Origin: a bacterium
GTDB lineage: Bacteria > Armatimonadota > JACIXR01
Assembly (NCBI GenBank): GCA_014360495.1
Contig: JACIXR010000001.1
Span: 186,001 to 250,000 of the forward strand
DNA: 64,000 nucleotides
Reading direction: 5' to 3'
The stretch's first letter is position 1; each line of letters opens with the position of its first letter. The notes beneath the pieces are model-generated. The model did not search any database, was not told the DNA's origin, and saw nothing but the letters and a program-made list of their open reading frames with translations. Positions 34,673 to 44,033 of this stretch are shown here, piece after piece. The position numbers and the translations under genes are program-made.

Positions 34673-34700
34673 TTGACTGGTTATTTGTTTTGGATATAAT
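34673..34700 (+). promoter_or_regulatory. Promoter of the FGG-repeat gene
   Basis: TTGACT (34673-34678) and TATAAT (34695-34700) separated by 16 bases, 5 bases after the IS end scrap. The leader to the ATG at 34748 is about 41 bases and contains AAGAAGGGGG. Confidence 0.6.
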
Positions 34701-34747
34701 GAAGACAATTAATGAAAATATTACATTTAAGAAGGGGGTTAAAGCTT

Positions 34748-35833
34748 ATGCAACTTTTACAGGACAGAACTTTTAAAAAACTCTTAGCGTGCTTGTTTGT
34801 CATCGCGCTTCTTGGTCTCCAAGGTGGCGGTGGTGCTCCTTCTCCTCCATCAGTTCCAACCCAAACATTTGAGAAAACCTTCGGAGGTAGGGATAGTGAT
34901 GGGGGCAATTGCGTAGCGGAGACTAAGGATGGAGGTTATATCATCGTTGGGACCACTTACTCCTTTGACGCAGGTGGTGGGGATGTATATCTCATAAAGA
35001 CGGATTCAAAGGGTAATAAGGTTTGGGAAAAAAACTTCGGAGGTAGGGATAGGGATGAGGGCTATAGCGTAGCGGAGACTAAGGATGGAGGTTATATCAT
35101 CGTTGGGGGAACTTGGTCCTTTGGCCCAGGTTATAGTGATGTATACCTCATAAAGACTGATTCAGAGGGAAACAAGGTTTGGGAAAAAACTTTCGGAGGT
35201 AGGCATGTGGATGTGGGCTATAGCGTAGCGGAGACTAAGGATGGAGGTTATATCATCGTTGGGAAAACTTTGTCCTTTGGTGAAGGTTTGGAGGAGGAGG
35301 ATGTATACCTCATAAAGACGGATTCAAAGGGAAATATGGTCTGGGAGAAAACCTTCGGAGGTAGGCATGTGGATGCGGGCTATAGCGTAGCGGAGACTAA
35401 GGATGGAGGTTATATCATCGTTGGGAGAACTTATTCCTGTGACGCAGGTATGGAGGATGTATATCTCATAAAGACGGATTCAAAGGGAAATATGGTTTGG
35501 GAAAAAAACTTCGGAGGTAGGGATAGGGATGAGGGCTATAGCGTAGCGGAGACTAAGGATGGAGGTTATATCATCGTTGGGAGAACTTGGTCCTTTGGCC
35601 CAGGTTATAGTGATGTATACCTCATAAAGACTGATTCAGAGGGAAATAAGGTTTGGGAAAAAACTTTCGGAGGTAGGGATAGGGATGAGGGCTATAGCGT
35701 AGCGGAGACTAAGGATGGAGGTTATATCATCGTTGGGTGGACTGGGTCCTTTGGCGCAGGTGAGGACGATGTATACCTCATAAAGACTGATTCAAAGGGA
35801 AATGTGCATAAGGGGAAGAGCTATGTGAAATAG
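34748..35833 (+). CDS. Secreted six-repeat (FGG..GYSV..TKDGGYIIVG) protein
   Basis: A 361-residue protein with an N-terminal hydrophobic segment (KKLLACLFVIALLGLQ) that looks like a signal peptide, followed by six near-identical repeats of about 52 residues (FGGRDRDEGYSVAETKDGG, DVYLIKTDSKGN). Similar strand-rich repeats form propeller-like domains in secreted proteins. Repeats 2 and 5 are almost the same in DNA and protein. The sixth repeat breaks off after DSKGN, so the original gene may have been longer. The ATG at 34748 is chosen for its AAGGGGGT at 8 bases; the ATG at 34712 has none. Function unknown. Confidence 0.65.
   Translation: MQLLQDRTFKKLLACLFVIALLGLQGGGGAPSPPSVPTQTFEKTFGGRDSDGGNCVAETKDGGYIIVGTTYSFDAGGGDVYLIKTDSKGNKVWEKNFGGRDRDEGYSVAETKDGGYIIVGGTWSFGPGYSDVYLIKTDSEGNKVWEKTFGGRHVDVGYSVAETKDGGYIIVGKTLSFGEGLEEEDVYLIKTDSKGNMVWEKTFGGRHVDAGYSVAETKDGGYIIVGRTYSCDAGMEDVYLIKTDSKGNMVWEKNFGGRDRDEGYSVAETKDGGYIIVGRTWSFGPGYSDVYLIKTDSEGNKVWEKTFGGRDRDEGYSVAETKDGGYIIVGWTGSFGAGEDDVYLIKTDSKGNVHKGKSYVK
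34868..35805 (+). repeat. Six tandem repeats of about 156-162 bases
   Basis: The segment TTCGGAGGTAGG ... GGGAAATAAGGTTTGGGA is repeated six times in frame. Units share long exact stretches such as GAGACTAAGGATGGAGGTTA, pointing to recent duplication or gene conversion. Confidence 0.8.
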
Positions 35834-35935
35834 GTGGTTGGGAATAAAGCAGAAAGTGGAAAACGTTATCGGATGGAGAGGTGGGAGAAATTTAAGGCTC
35901 ATCCGGGAAGGGATTAGCGAGTTTTAATTTGAGGG

Positions 35936-35959
35936 GCGGGCTCCCCGAAGGGAGCCCGC
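35936..35959. terminator. GC-rich hairpin downstream of the FGG-repeat gene
   Basis: GCGGGCTCCC pairs with GGGAGCCCGC around a CGAA loop (10 base pairs). It lies between the convergent FGG-repeat and TPR genes and shares its CGGCAATCTC tail with the REP-like elements, so it may be a REP-derived terminator for both sides. Confidence 0.55.
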
Positions 35960-35974
35960 GGCAATCTCTCGCTC

Positions 35975-37210
35975 CTATTTAATCAAACTCTGGAATCTCT
36001 CATCCTTGTGAAGCGATTTGAAGTTTTCGTTTACCCTGGCTTCAAACTTCAATTCCGGCTTCAGCTCCAATGCCCTCGTCAAGTTATCCAAAGCCATCTC
36101 CTTCTTCTCCATCTTCGCACAAATCATCGCCTTAATAAACCACATATTCCCATTATCCGGCTCCAATTCCAATACCCTGTTAATCGCCCGGAGAGCCTGG
36201 GGATTATGTCCCGCCTTAAAGTAGCTGAGGCTTCGCCATCGCCAATTCTCGGGGTTCTTTGGCTCCCGCTGAGTTGCCTCCTTGGCAGCCTTTGCGGAAA
36301 GGCTGAGCTCGTCAAGCGCATAATTGGCGATTGCAAGCATTCGCCAGACCTCCGCATCCCCCTTGTATACATCCAAAGCCTCCCTACAAGCAGTAATAAC
36401 TTCTTCAAAATTGCCCATCTCAAGCTCTACCTTAGCTATTCCCTTCAATGCCAAGAAGTTCTCCGGATTCAATTCGTTTGCGAAGAGAAATGCCTCCATA
36501 GCCTCGTCGTAGCGTTCAAGGGTGAGGAGCGTATCACCTTTCTCTATCAATATTTCCTCAGATGGTTCCTCGTCAAATGATATTGCCTTATCATAGGCTT
36601 CCAGCGCCTCCGTTAGTTGTCCTTTCTTTTTCAATATCAAACCTTTCAGGAACCAAATATCGGGGTGGACCTTTCCCTCCTCCGTTATTAAAGCTTCATT
36701 GACTACTTCGGAGGCAGAATCCAATTGCCCAAGAGCGAAGAGGGCACAACCCTTGAGGTATGATAAATCCAAATCATCGGGTCGTAACAAGAGGGCTCTT
36801 TCCGCTATCTCTAAGGCTTTCTGGTAATCTCCTTTCTCCATCATCTCCATAGCCTCGTCATAGGCTTTTTCTATTTCGCGGAATTCAATGTCTACGGCTT
36901 TAATAAGACACTCCTCCATCATCTCCTCATTTCCCAACTTCTGCCAGACGCTGGCGAGGAATCGCCAGTAAAATGGTTCGGTACAGGGGATATCCATCGC
37001 TTTTTCCAGCACTTCCGGCAATTCCTTGTATCTTTTCTTCAGCACAAGCGCGCCGATTTTTGAGAGCCAGGCTTTGTGATAATCCGGCGCGATTGCGAAG
37101 ACCTGGTCGTAAACCCTTCTCGCCTCGTTCTCCTTCCCCTCCCGCCAAAGATTCCATGCTTTCTCAATGAGTTTATCCACATCTTTCAGATTGTATTCCT
37201 TTTTCATCAT
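35975..37210 (-). CDS. Cytoplasmic TPR-repeat protein
   Basis: A 411-residue protein made of about ten tetratricopeptide repeats (for example MEKGDYQKALEIAERALLL, KKGQLTEALEAYDKAISF, GKAEVELEMGNFEEVI-type and GHNPQALRAINRVLELEP). No signal peptide, so it is a cytoplasmic scaffold. The ATG at 37210 overlaps the stop of the long helicase gene (ATGATGA) and is preceded by GAGGTGG, so it is coupled to it; a longer frame start at 37267 lies inside that gene. Confidence 0.8.
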   Translation of the reverse strand: MMKKEYNLKDVDKLIEKAWNLWREGKENEARRVYDQVFAIAPDYHKAWLSKIGALVLKKRYKELPEVLEKAMDIPCTEPFYWRFLASVWQKLGNEEMMEECLIKAVDIEFREIEKAYDEAMEMMEKGDYQKALEIAERALLLRPDDLDLSYLKGCALFALGQLDSASEVVNEALITEEGKVHPDIWFLKGLILKKKGQLTEALEAYDKAISFDEEPSEEILIEKGDTLLTLERYDEAMEAFLFANELNPENFLALKGIAKVELEMGNFEEVITACREALDVYKGDAEVWRMLAIANYALDELSLSAKAAKEATQREPKNPENWRWRSLSYFKAGHNPQALRAINRVLELEPDNGNMWFIKAMICAKMEKKEMALDNLTRALELKPELKFEARVNENFKSLHKDERFQSLIK

Positions 37211-40200
37211 AAATCCACCTCGCTTATGGAAGGAATTGAGGAAACGAATTCGGAGAGTTCGCTCCATTCCCTTATGATTTCCTCCCGGGAAATGGGTGGG
37301 ATTACTTTGGCGTGGGAATTTTTAGCTCTCACTAAAATCGCTCTTGATTTCACTTCGTAGAATAGCTCTCCTCGCAAAAGGGCGCGATGAAGTGAATGGG
37401 AGATAACATCAAGCGGTATTCCGCTTTTCCTCGCGGAAGCAAGTAGGTCAAGCGTCTTTATCCTTTTAGAACTCACCCCATTTTCCCGAAGTATTTCCCT
37501 CAATTCCTTATCCTCAACCTCCTTTCCTTCCTGCAAGACGATGCCCACCATTCTCTCCACAATTCGCCAACTCGCTCTCCCTGATTGGGAAAATAGATGG
37601 ATAAGTCTCCATCGCTTCGGCGGGATTTGCCCCGGGTTCAAAAATAGAACTTCCCTTTTCGCATTTAGCAAGGCGGAGAAATCCTCAATGTCCCTTTCAT
37701 CTGGGAACATTAATTGGATTTGTTCCTCCAAGGGAATCCCGTTTTTTAGGCATACCAGGGCATAACCCTCGCCTCCGCCCCATTGTGCTTGGCTTGACTC
37801 AACGAGATAGGAGATTTTGTCTCCTATCGGTGGATAATGGATGACTATCTTTGCCCCTTGCTTATCGGCTGTTCTCCCGGGAGGAAGGATTAGGATATTC
37901 AGGAGGTCCTTTTGGAAAAGGGGAAGCATTTCTTCACCCCAAGAGGCGAAGAAGTTTCTCTTATTGAGTTCCTCCTCCAGTTCTTTTCCCTTTGGCGTGT
38001 AGATAATAACATCCCTCTCCTGTTTCTTAGCCTCCGTTAAGAAGGGGTAGATATCACTAATCCTTCTGATTAGAAGTTGGAAGTTTTCCTTGTCGGTTTT
38101 GATGAACTCCAAGTGATTGAAGTTTGAGAGAAATTCTTCCAAGCTCGGGTGGAATAGGAAGATTTTTCTTTTTACTTCCGGGATGTTTTCGCTCAAAACG
38201 GGGGAGAAAAATGTGCTTGAGTAGAGGAGGGAGAGAGGTTGGGTGATGATTAGGATATCCGCTTTCTTTATTTTTTCTCTTACCTCTTCATCCATAAGCC
38301 AGTATGGATGGAGCGAGAGGACGCTTGGCGTTTCCTCCCAAATTCTCAGGAAGAGGGACATATTCAACACAGGCTGAGGCGGTAAATAAGGTATGGGTTG
38401 TTCGTGCTGGGAAAGGAGGAAGGCAGGGTCGGAGTAGGAGATAATGGCGACGCGAAGGTTTTTTCTTGTGAGATGGGAAAGGATAGGGGATAGGTTTGTG
38501 GTTAGAAGGACACAATCCTTTTGGAGCAGGATTTCTCCGTTTAGGGGGAATTCTTCCGAGGGTTTTTCCTCAAAGGCAAATTCCTCCACTTGCTCCAATT
38601 TTTCCTTCCAGGGGAAGGAAGGGAATTGGAGTTTCATATGTTCACTCACGGCGGAGTAGAGTGATTTCCTCGTTTTCTCGCATTCCTCGTCTCTCTTGAA
38701 GCCCGGAAGGGAGGCGAGCGCTATTTCCCTGCTGAGGATATCCGAGCGGAGGCGTTTATCAAGGAAAAGCACCACTCCCCTATCGTTTGGCGACCTTATA
38801 AGCCTTCCAAATCCCTGTTTGAAGGGGATGATGGTCATAGGCAAGAGGTAATCTATGTATTCGTCCCTTCCCATTTTTCGCATTTGTTCGCGTCTTGCTT
38901 GGGAGAGTGGGTCTCTGACGGAGGGGAATGGAAGCTTTTCAAGGATGAGGTAGGAAAGGGAGGGACCGGGCACATCAACGCCCTCCCAGAAGGAACGCAG
39001 TCCCAGAAGCGTGGCTTCCTCTCTATCCCTGAATTCACGCAATAAGTGTCTCTTTGAAACGCCCCGCCTCTGCCAATAGAGGGGAAGCATCCTCTCCCCC
39101 AATCGGGGTTCTAAGTTCTTACCCACATATTCCAATCTCTCCCGGGCGGAGAAAAGGACGAGGCTTCTCCCCTCCACGAAACTGATGAAATGAAATAACT
39201 CTTCAAGCGTTTCCTCTTTGAATTTTTCAATATTCTTTTGTGAAGCATCGCTCCTTAAGTAATAGGGAAGGAGTAGGAGGACGTTTTCATTATAATTGAA
39301 TGCAGGAGGGAGTGAGAGCAGGTCGTCATCGCTGATGTAATCATCTAACCCCAACCTATCCAAGAAGAAGCTGAATCCCTTTCCAGCAATTGTTAAGGTG
39401 GCGGAGGTGAAAACTACTGAGCGAAACTTTTCATAGATATTTTCCCTCAGTGCCTCGTCAACCCTGAGCGGTGCCTCGCGGAAAAGCCAATTCAAAAACT
39501 GGGGCGGAGGAGAGTTTAAGTCTATCTCCTCTGGGGCGTCTTCGCTAATCTCTAATTCTATCCATCTGACGAATTGTTTTTTATTGTAATCCCAATTAGA
39601 GAGGGAGAAACAGTCGTTGAGCCTTTTTGAGAAGTTGTTATAGATATTTCTGAGCTCATCAGCCAAATGAGGAGATTGTGAGGAGAGTTTGAGGACAAGC
39701 TGAACGATTGCGAACCTTAATTGTTCCGATGTTTTGCTCATCTTTCTAATCAGTTCCCGAACTTTTCGCCAGTGCCTTTCGTCTCTTCTTGAGAGCCTTT
39801 TCATCCAAAGGGAGGCGGCATAATAATTGTGGAGAGAGAGATTTTGCGTGAGGAAGAAGAAGTGGAGCGCCTTCCCTAACTCGTCTAAGAGTTCGTGTAG
39901 CTCTCTAACTGCGGCGAAAGCGGAGCGTAAATCCTCGTTATCTCCCAAAATCTTTCTCACCCTAAGAAGCATTCCCCTATTTCCTTCCTTATTGAGAAAT
40001 AGAGAGAGAAGAGCGGTGAGCTCCACTTTTCCGATTTCTTTGCCGAAGGCTTTGCTTGCCGCATCCTCCAGATTATGCGCCTCGTCAACCACGATTGAGC
40101 ATTCCTGGGGATTGTGCCATTTCTTCATCAGGAGGAGCCAGTGGTTAGTTATAATGACATCCGCTTCCTTAGATGCTCTATCCGCTCTCTGGAAAAAGCA

Positions 40201-41532
40201 TAGAGAGAAGAAGGGACAACTATTCCTTACGCAGATATCCCTATCCGATTTTATGTCTTCCTTCAGGGCAATGGTATAGGGAAAGTGTAAACTCAGCCAA
40301 TAGGGAAATGCGTCCAAATCCTCAATTTTATCTTTCGCTTCCTCAATAAATCTTCCCACATATAGCAAGAGGAATTTCTCCTCTTCCGTCGTCTCCTCGC
40401 TGAAGCGCAAAAATGCGTCCTCCAATTTATAAAGGAATCGGCGCATGCAAAGGTAATTGCCCCTCCCTTTCAGGACAACATATCTCGGCGAGAAAGGCAG
40501 GAAGGGAAGCAGTTTATTTTCAAGGTCGGAAACGGCTTGATTCTGGAGATGCTTCGTGTAGGTGGCGATTATCACCTTTCCACCTCCCCTGCTGACGAGG
40601 AAGGAGGCAGGTAGAAGATAAGCCAAAGTTTTACCGGTTCCCGTGGGAGCCTCTATCATCCCTATTTTCCCCTTCTCAAATAGCTCCGCCACCTTGCCAA
40701 TAACAGTCCTTTGCGATTTCCTTTTCTCCCAGCGTCCCTTCTCCACCAATTCATCGTAAAATTGCAGTACCTCTTGGGAAGTGAAACTGAATTCGCTTGG
40801 CTCTCTCATTATCTCTTCAAGTGATTCTGCTTCGTTGTGGGGAGGAAATAGGTGTGAGAAATCATTTGGTGGAGATGGTAGGGAGAGTGATTCGGCGAGG
40901 ACGGGCGAAATTAAGTGGAGAAGGGAAAGGAATTTGCTTTCCTTGAGTTTCTCAAGCGATTTTTTAAGGAGGCAATAAAGGGCGAGACAATCGTAGAGGG
41001 CATTGTGAGGAAACAATCCCTCCAAACGGAGCTCATCGCTGAGTTTCGCTATTTCATCTTCAATTCCCACTTCCTTAATGATTTCCTCAAGCGAGTAGCT
41101 GCTTGCCAGTGGGAAAGCGAGAGAGACCAGCTCTAAGCTATCAAGGTAGGGGTTTGGCAGATTTAGGTCATGGGAGGCGAGGATTGACAAATCAAACCCG
41201 ATGTTGTGCCCTATCAAGGGGAAATCGGAAAGGAAGGAGGCGAAGGACTTGAGCACCTCCTCAATAGGCGGTGCTTCTTCAATTCTTTTCCTTAATTCGG
41301 GTTCAGTGAGTTGAAGCTTTAATTGAAGGGTATAGGGAAGATTTTTCAGTTCCTCGGGTGGGATATTTGCATATAGGTTGATGAAGTCCGTTATTCGCCA
41401 ATTCTCCACTTTGAGGGCGGAGAATTGGAAAGGGCGGGCGGATTTGTCCAATCCAGTTGTCTCCAAATCCAAGATGATGAAGCGGTCAAAGGAGGGAAAA
41501 TGGAAGATTGTCGGATTATTTTCCCTTGCCAT
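37207..41532 (-). CDS. dinG: DEDDh exonuclease-DinG family helicase with long C-terminal extension
   Basis: A 1441-residue fusion. Residues 15-210 form a DnaQ-like 3'-5' exonuclease (FIILDLETTGLD with the first acidic pair, LIGHNIGFDLSIL). The XPD/DinG helicase follows: EAPTGTGKTLAYLLPA (about 295), an iron-sulfur cluster set of Cys near 361, 431, 436 and 442 (NYLCMRRF, CVRNSCPFFSLC), VVDEAHNLEDA (about 480) and motif VI-like SFWEGVDVPGPSLSYLILEKLPF (read in pieces). The last 450 residues include a second degenerate helicase-like part and a winged-helix-like end (IVLQEGKEVEDKELREILRE). Typical exonuclease-DinG proteins have about 900 residues. Acts on branched or damaged DNA. Confidence 0.85.
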   Translation of the reverse strand: MARENNPTIFHFPSFDRFIILDLETTGLDKSARPFQFSALKVENWRITDFINLYANIPPEELKNLPYTLQLKLQLTEPELRKRIEEAPPIEEVLKSFASFLSDFPLIGHNIGFDLSILASHDLNLPNPYLDSLELVSLAFPLASSYSLEEIIKEVGIEDEIAKLSDELRLEGLFPHNALYDCLALYCLLKKSLEKLKESKFLSLLHLISPVLAESLSLPSPPNDFSHLFPPHNEAESLEEIMREPSEFSFTSQEVLQFYDELVEKGRWEKRKSQRTVIGKVAELFEKGKIGMIEAPTGTGKTLAYLLPASFLVSRGGGKVIIATYTKHLQNQAVSDLENKLLPFLPFSPRYVVLKGRGNYLCMRRFLYKLEDAFLRFSEETTEEEKFLLLYVGRFIEEAKDKIEDLDAFPYWLSLHFPYTIALKEDIKSDRDICVRNSCPFFSLCFFQRADRASKEADVIITNHWLLLMKKWHNPQECSIVVDEAHNLEDAASKAFGKEIGKVELTALLSLFLNKEGNRGMLLRVRKILGDNEDLRSAFAAVRELHELLDELGKALHFFFLTQNLSLHNYYAASLWMKRLSRRDERHWRKVRELIRKMSKTSEQLRFAIVQLVLKLSSQSPHLADELRNIYNNFSKRLNDCFSLSNWDYNKKQFVRWIELEISEDAPEEIDLNSPPPQFLNWLFREAPLRVDEALRENIYEKFRSVVFTSATLTIAGKGFSFFLDRLGLDDYISDDDLLSLPPAFNYNENVLLLLPYYLRSDASQKNIEKFKEETLEELFHFISFVEGRSLVLFSARERLEYVGKNLEPRLGERMLPLYWQRRGVSKRHLLREFRDREEATLLGLRSFWEGVDVPGPSLSYLILEKLPFPSVRDPLSQARREQMRKMGRDEYIDYLLPMTIIPFKQGFGRLIRSPNDRGVVLFLDKRLRSDILSREIALASLPGFKRDEECEKTRKSLYSAVSEHMKLQFPSFPWKEKLEQVEEFAFEEKPSEEFPLNGEILLQKDCVLLTTNLSPILSHLTRKNLRVAIISYSDPAFLLSQHEQPIPYLPPQPVLNMSLFLRIWEETPSVLSLHPYWLMDEEVREKIKKADILIITQPLSLLYSSTFFSPVLSENIPEVKRKIFLFHPSLEEFLSNFNHLEFIKTDKENFQLLIRRISDIYPFLTEAKKQERDVIIYTPKGKELEEELNKRNFFASWGEEMLPLFQKDLLNILILPPGRTADKQGAKIVIHYPPIGDKISYLVESSQAQWGGGEGYALVCLKNGIPLEEQIQLMFPDERDIEDFSALLNAKREVLFLNPGQIPPKRWRLIHLFSQSGRASWRIVERMVGIVLQEGKEVEDKELREILRENGVSSKRIKTLDLLASARKSGIPLDVISHSLHRALLRGELFYEVKSRAILVRAKNSHAKVIPPISREEIIREWSELSEFVSSIPSISEVDL

Positions 41533-41620
41533 TTCGCTTTAAATTATAGCAGAAATACAAGTTGTTGGAGAGATTGATTGCCCACTACTTAACTTACGCG
41601 CTAAATCATAAATTCCCTTC

Positions 41621-43744
41621 TCAATAATAGCCGCCAACGTTTGTTCCAATGTATTGCCCCTCTGCACCCAACCCCAGAGGTCGTATCTGGATGGGGAATG
41701 CCTTGAGATATAAGTTAAAAGTCAATTCCTTTCTTCTTTTATTGTATAGTAGAGAAGCGACCCAGCAGTGTAGGTCCCTTGTCAATGCGAGGTCTAGCTC
41801 TTCAAGCTTATTTGTATAGCCATTGTAACCATAGATTCCCTCAATCTTCCACCACTTCCCCAATTCCAGCTTTGCCGTTCCCCTCACAAATGCCAGCTTC
41901 TTCTCTTCAGTAGCATACCTTATATTTATATTCCAAAGAGGCTTCGTCTTCTCGCCAATTTTTATATTCGCTATGATATCACGCCATTTTTTGCTTCTCG
42001 GCTCATAGCCAAGATAAAGGCGAAAATCGCCCCAACTGGGAGATATCTCCAATCTGCCGGTGATGGAGTAGGGGTAATCGTTTCGGAAATCGTAGCCTCC
42101 CTGAAGCGAAAATTTTGCGGTTTTGGAGCTCAGGGTCCAGCCTGCGTTTAGGGAGCTATAGGGATAGACTTGGTCCATAAAAAAGGGGCTGTAGCCCCGA
42201 GAGGCGGTATGTCTAAAGGAGAGGTTTAGGGAGGAAGAGCCAATGGGAACTGAAAGGGTGGAGGAAAGATTGTATGAATAGAGGGCTGTTCCATCTCCAT
42301 ATAGCCCTTGAAAGAAATCTCCATTTAAGGCGAGATTGGGCTTGTGTCCTTGGGAAAGGCTTTGGGAACTGCGCCAATATGTGGAGAGTGAGAAGGTCGC
42401 TCTGGATAAGAAGGGCTTAGTGATGAATTGGCGATATTGCCCCCAGACGATTTCCGCATCTACAGGTAATTTGGACGAAATCTCGGGAGCTTTTAACCTT
42501 ATCTCCGGCATTTTCTCAAGGAAAGAGTAGTTTTGGTCAGCGGTGTAGACATCCTTGTCCAAATCGCTTCTGCGTTTTGTCTCCACCTCAAGTCCAACTT
42601 TACCTTGTTGGCTGAAAAGAAAAGTTGAATAGAGTTCCTTATCTGTTGGAGTATTTGAATAAGAAAGGCTTGTATTTTGGATATCCACCTTCAAATTTCT
42701 CCTTGCATCAAGCCGGATGTTATAGAAAAGAGAAGCGAAAAGATTTTGGGAATCGTAGAAACCCTTGAGATTTTGCTGGCGGAAGCTCAAGCTGAGGTTG
42801 CTGGTAGAGGTATTCTGCTCAATAGTTGCTTGGAGATTAGACGTCCTTGATGAGCCACCATACCAGAGGCTGTTTTTCTGGAAATCGGAGAGAATAGAAG
42901 CCCTCAAACTTCCCTTTTGCCAATCCATTTTACCGTTTGCGGTAAGGCTCTCTCCTTCCCCTCCCGAGGGAGCCATATGATAAAGGGAAAAGGAAGATTT
43001 CAAGTGGGGATACACAAAGGTGTGTTCTATTCCCTGTCCCGTGCCCCTTTTCTGGATATAATCAAGGTGGAGAATGCCAGTTGCTACCGCCGTGCTTAGA
43101 TAGGGATAGGTTGTTTTGATGAAGTAGCCCTGGTAAGGGTCGCTTCCAAACTGGGGAATGAAGCTCCTTTTGGCAGGCGTCTTTAAGGGAATGACGAGAT
43201 AGGGAAGATGGAAAAGCTTCTTTCCCAGGGCAACAAAGGAGACATCTCTTGCAACAAGCTTATCGCCGAAGATAACAAATATCTCTTTAGCGTTAACGCT
43301 GTAATGGGGACGCAAAAGGTTGCAGGTTGTGAGGGAAATGCCTTTCCCTTCCATTTCCTTAGAGGTACCTGAGCTTTCCTTCGCGTAAAGGAATAAAGGT
43401 GCTTGTGCTCCTTGCAATCTCTTCGCTTCAATCTCCACTTTGCCCGATTCCATCTTCCATTCCTCTTTCTCCCAATTAAAGAACAGCTTCTCTCCCCTCA
43501 TCATTTCTCCCGATTTCATGAGTAAAGCGTTCCCCTCAACTACGCCTGAGTTCTCATCAAGGCTTAGAGTGACCTTATCACCCCTGATCTCGTAATCCTC
43601 ATATTTTATCACCACATCTTCCCCTATTATTTTCTCCTCAGAGGGAATATATTTCGCTCTTTTCGCTGTTATGGTTCCCTCTCCAGCGAATGAGAGGGAA
43701 AGGATGAGGATAAAGAGGAATAAGAGACAAAACCTTGATAGCAT
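41621..43744 (-). CDS. LptD/OstA-like outer-membrane protein
   Basis: A 707-residue protein with signal peptide (about 1-20). Residues 22-130 carry the OstA/LptA-like jelly roll (TAKRAKYIPSEEKIIGEDV, GDKVTLSLDENSGVVEGN); the rest is a large strand-rich barrel with KRSFIPQFGSDPYQGYF typical of LptD. LptD inserts lipopolysaccharide into the outer membrane. The length is close to the 750-800 of known members. The TATAAT on the minus strand at 43754-43759 lies 9 bases before the ATG, suggesting a leaderless message. Supports a diderm host together with hldD. Confidence 0.8.
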   Translation of the reverse strand: MLSRFCLLFLFILILSLSFAGEGTITAKRAKYIPSEEKIIGEDVVIKYEDYEIRGDKVTLSLDENSGVVEGNALLMKSGEMMRGEKLFFNWEKEEWKMESGKVEIEAKRLQGAQAPLFLYAKESSGTSKEMEGKGISLTTCNLLRPHYSVNAKEIFVIFGDKLVARDVSFVALGKKLFHLPYLVIPLKTPAKRSFIPQFGSDPYQGYFIKTTYPYLSTAVATGILHLDYIQKRGTGQGIEHTFVYPHLKSSFSLYHMAPSGGEGESLTANGKMDWQKGSLRASILSDFQKNSLWYGGSSRTSNLQATIEQNTSTSNLSLSFRQQNLKGFYDSQNLFASLFYNIRLDARRNLKVDIQNTSLSYSNTPTDKELYSTFLFSQQGKVGLEVETKRRSDLDKDVYTADQNYSFLEKMPEIRLKAPEISSKLPVDAEIVWGQYRQFITKPFLSRATFSLSTYWRSSQSLSQGHKPNLALNGDFFQGLYGDGTALYSYNLSSTLSVPIGSSSLNLSFRHTASRGYSPFFMDQVYPYSSLNAGWTLSSKTAKFSLQGGYDFRNDYPYSITGRLEISPSWGDFRLYLGYEPRSKKWRDIIANIKIGEKTKPLWNINIRYATEEKKLAFVRGTAKLELGKWWKIEGIYGYNGYTNKLEELDLALTRDLHCWVASLLYNKRRKELTFNLYLKAFPIQIRPLGLGAEGQYIGTNVGGYY

Positions 43745-43753
43745 TTAATAAAG

Positions 43754-43782
43754 ATTATAGTTATGTTGGAAGCTATCGTTAA
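43754..43782 (-). promoter_or_regulatory. Leaderless promoter of the LptD-like gene
   Basis: On the minus strand TTAACG (43782-43777) and TATAAT (43759-43754) lie 17 bases apart; the ATG is 9 bases downstream of the -10 box and no ribosome site lies between. Confidence 0.5.
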
Positions 43783-44033
43783 ATGTTTATTTCGCCTTTC
43801 TGAAAGGCAGTCAATCGGGTCGTCGCTGTAAGGAGCAAAACGACGCCACAATCTCTTTTTTAATAGGGATTTCCACTCGCTCCCGCTGGGAACATATTCC
43901 CAAACTCTTCGTGAAGATTTACTTAATTTTATATTCACAGTAAAATTTATAAAGAGAGATGGAGTCAGAATTTAAAAGGGGAGCAACAAATTTTTAAAGG
44001 TTTTTATTTACCAAAAGAAACGGAGGAATGAAA

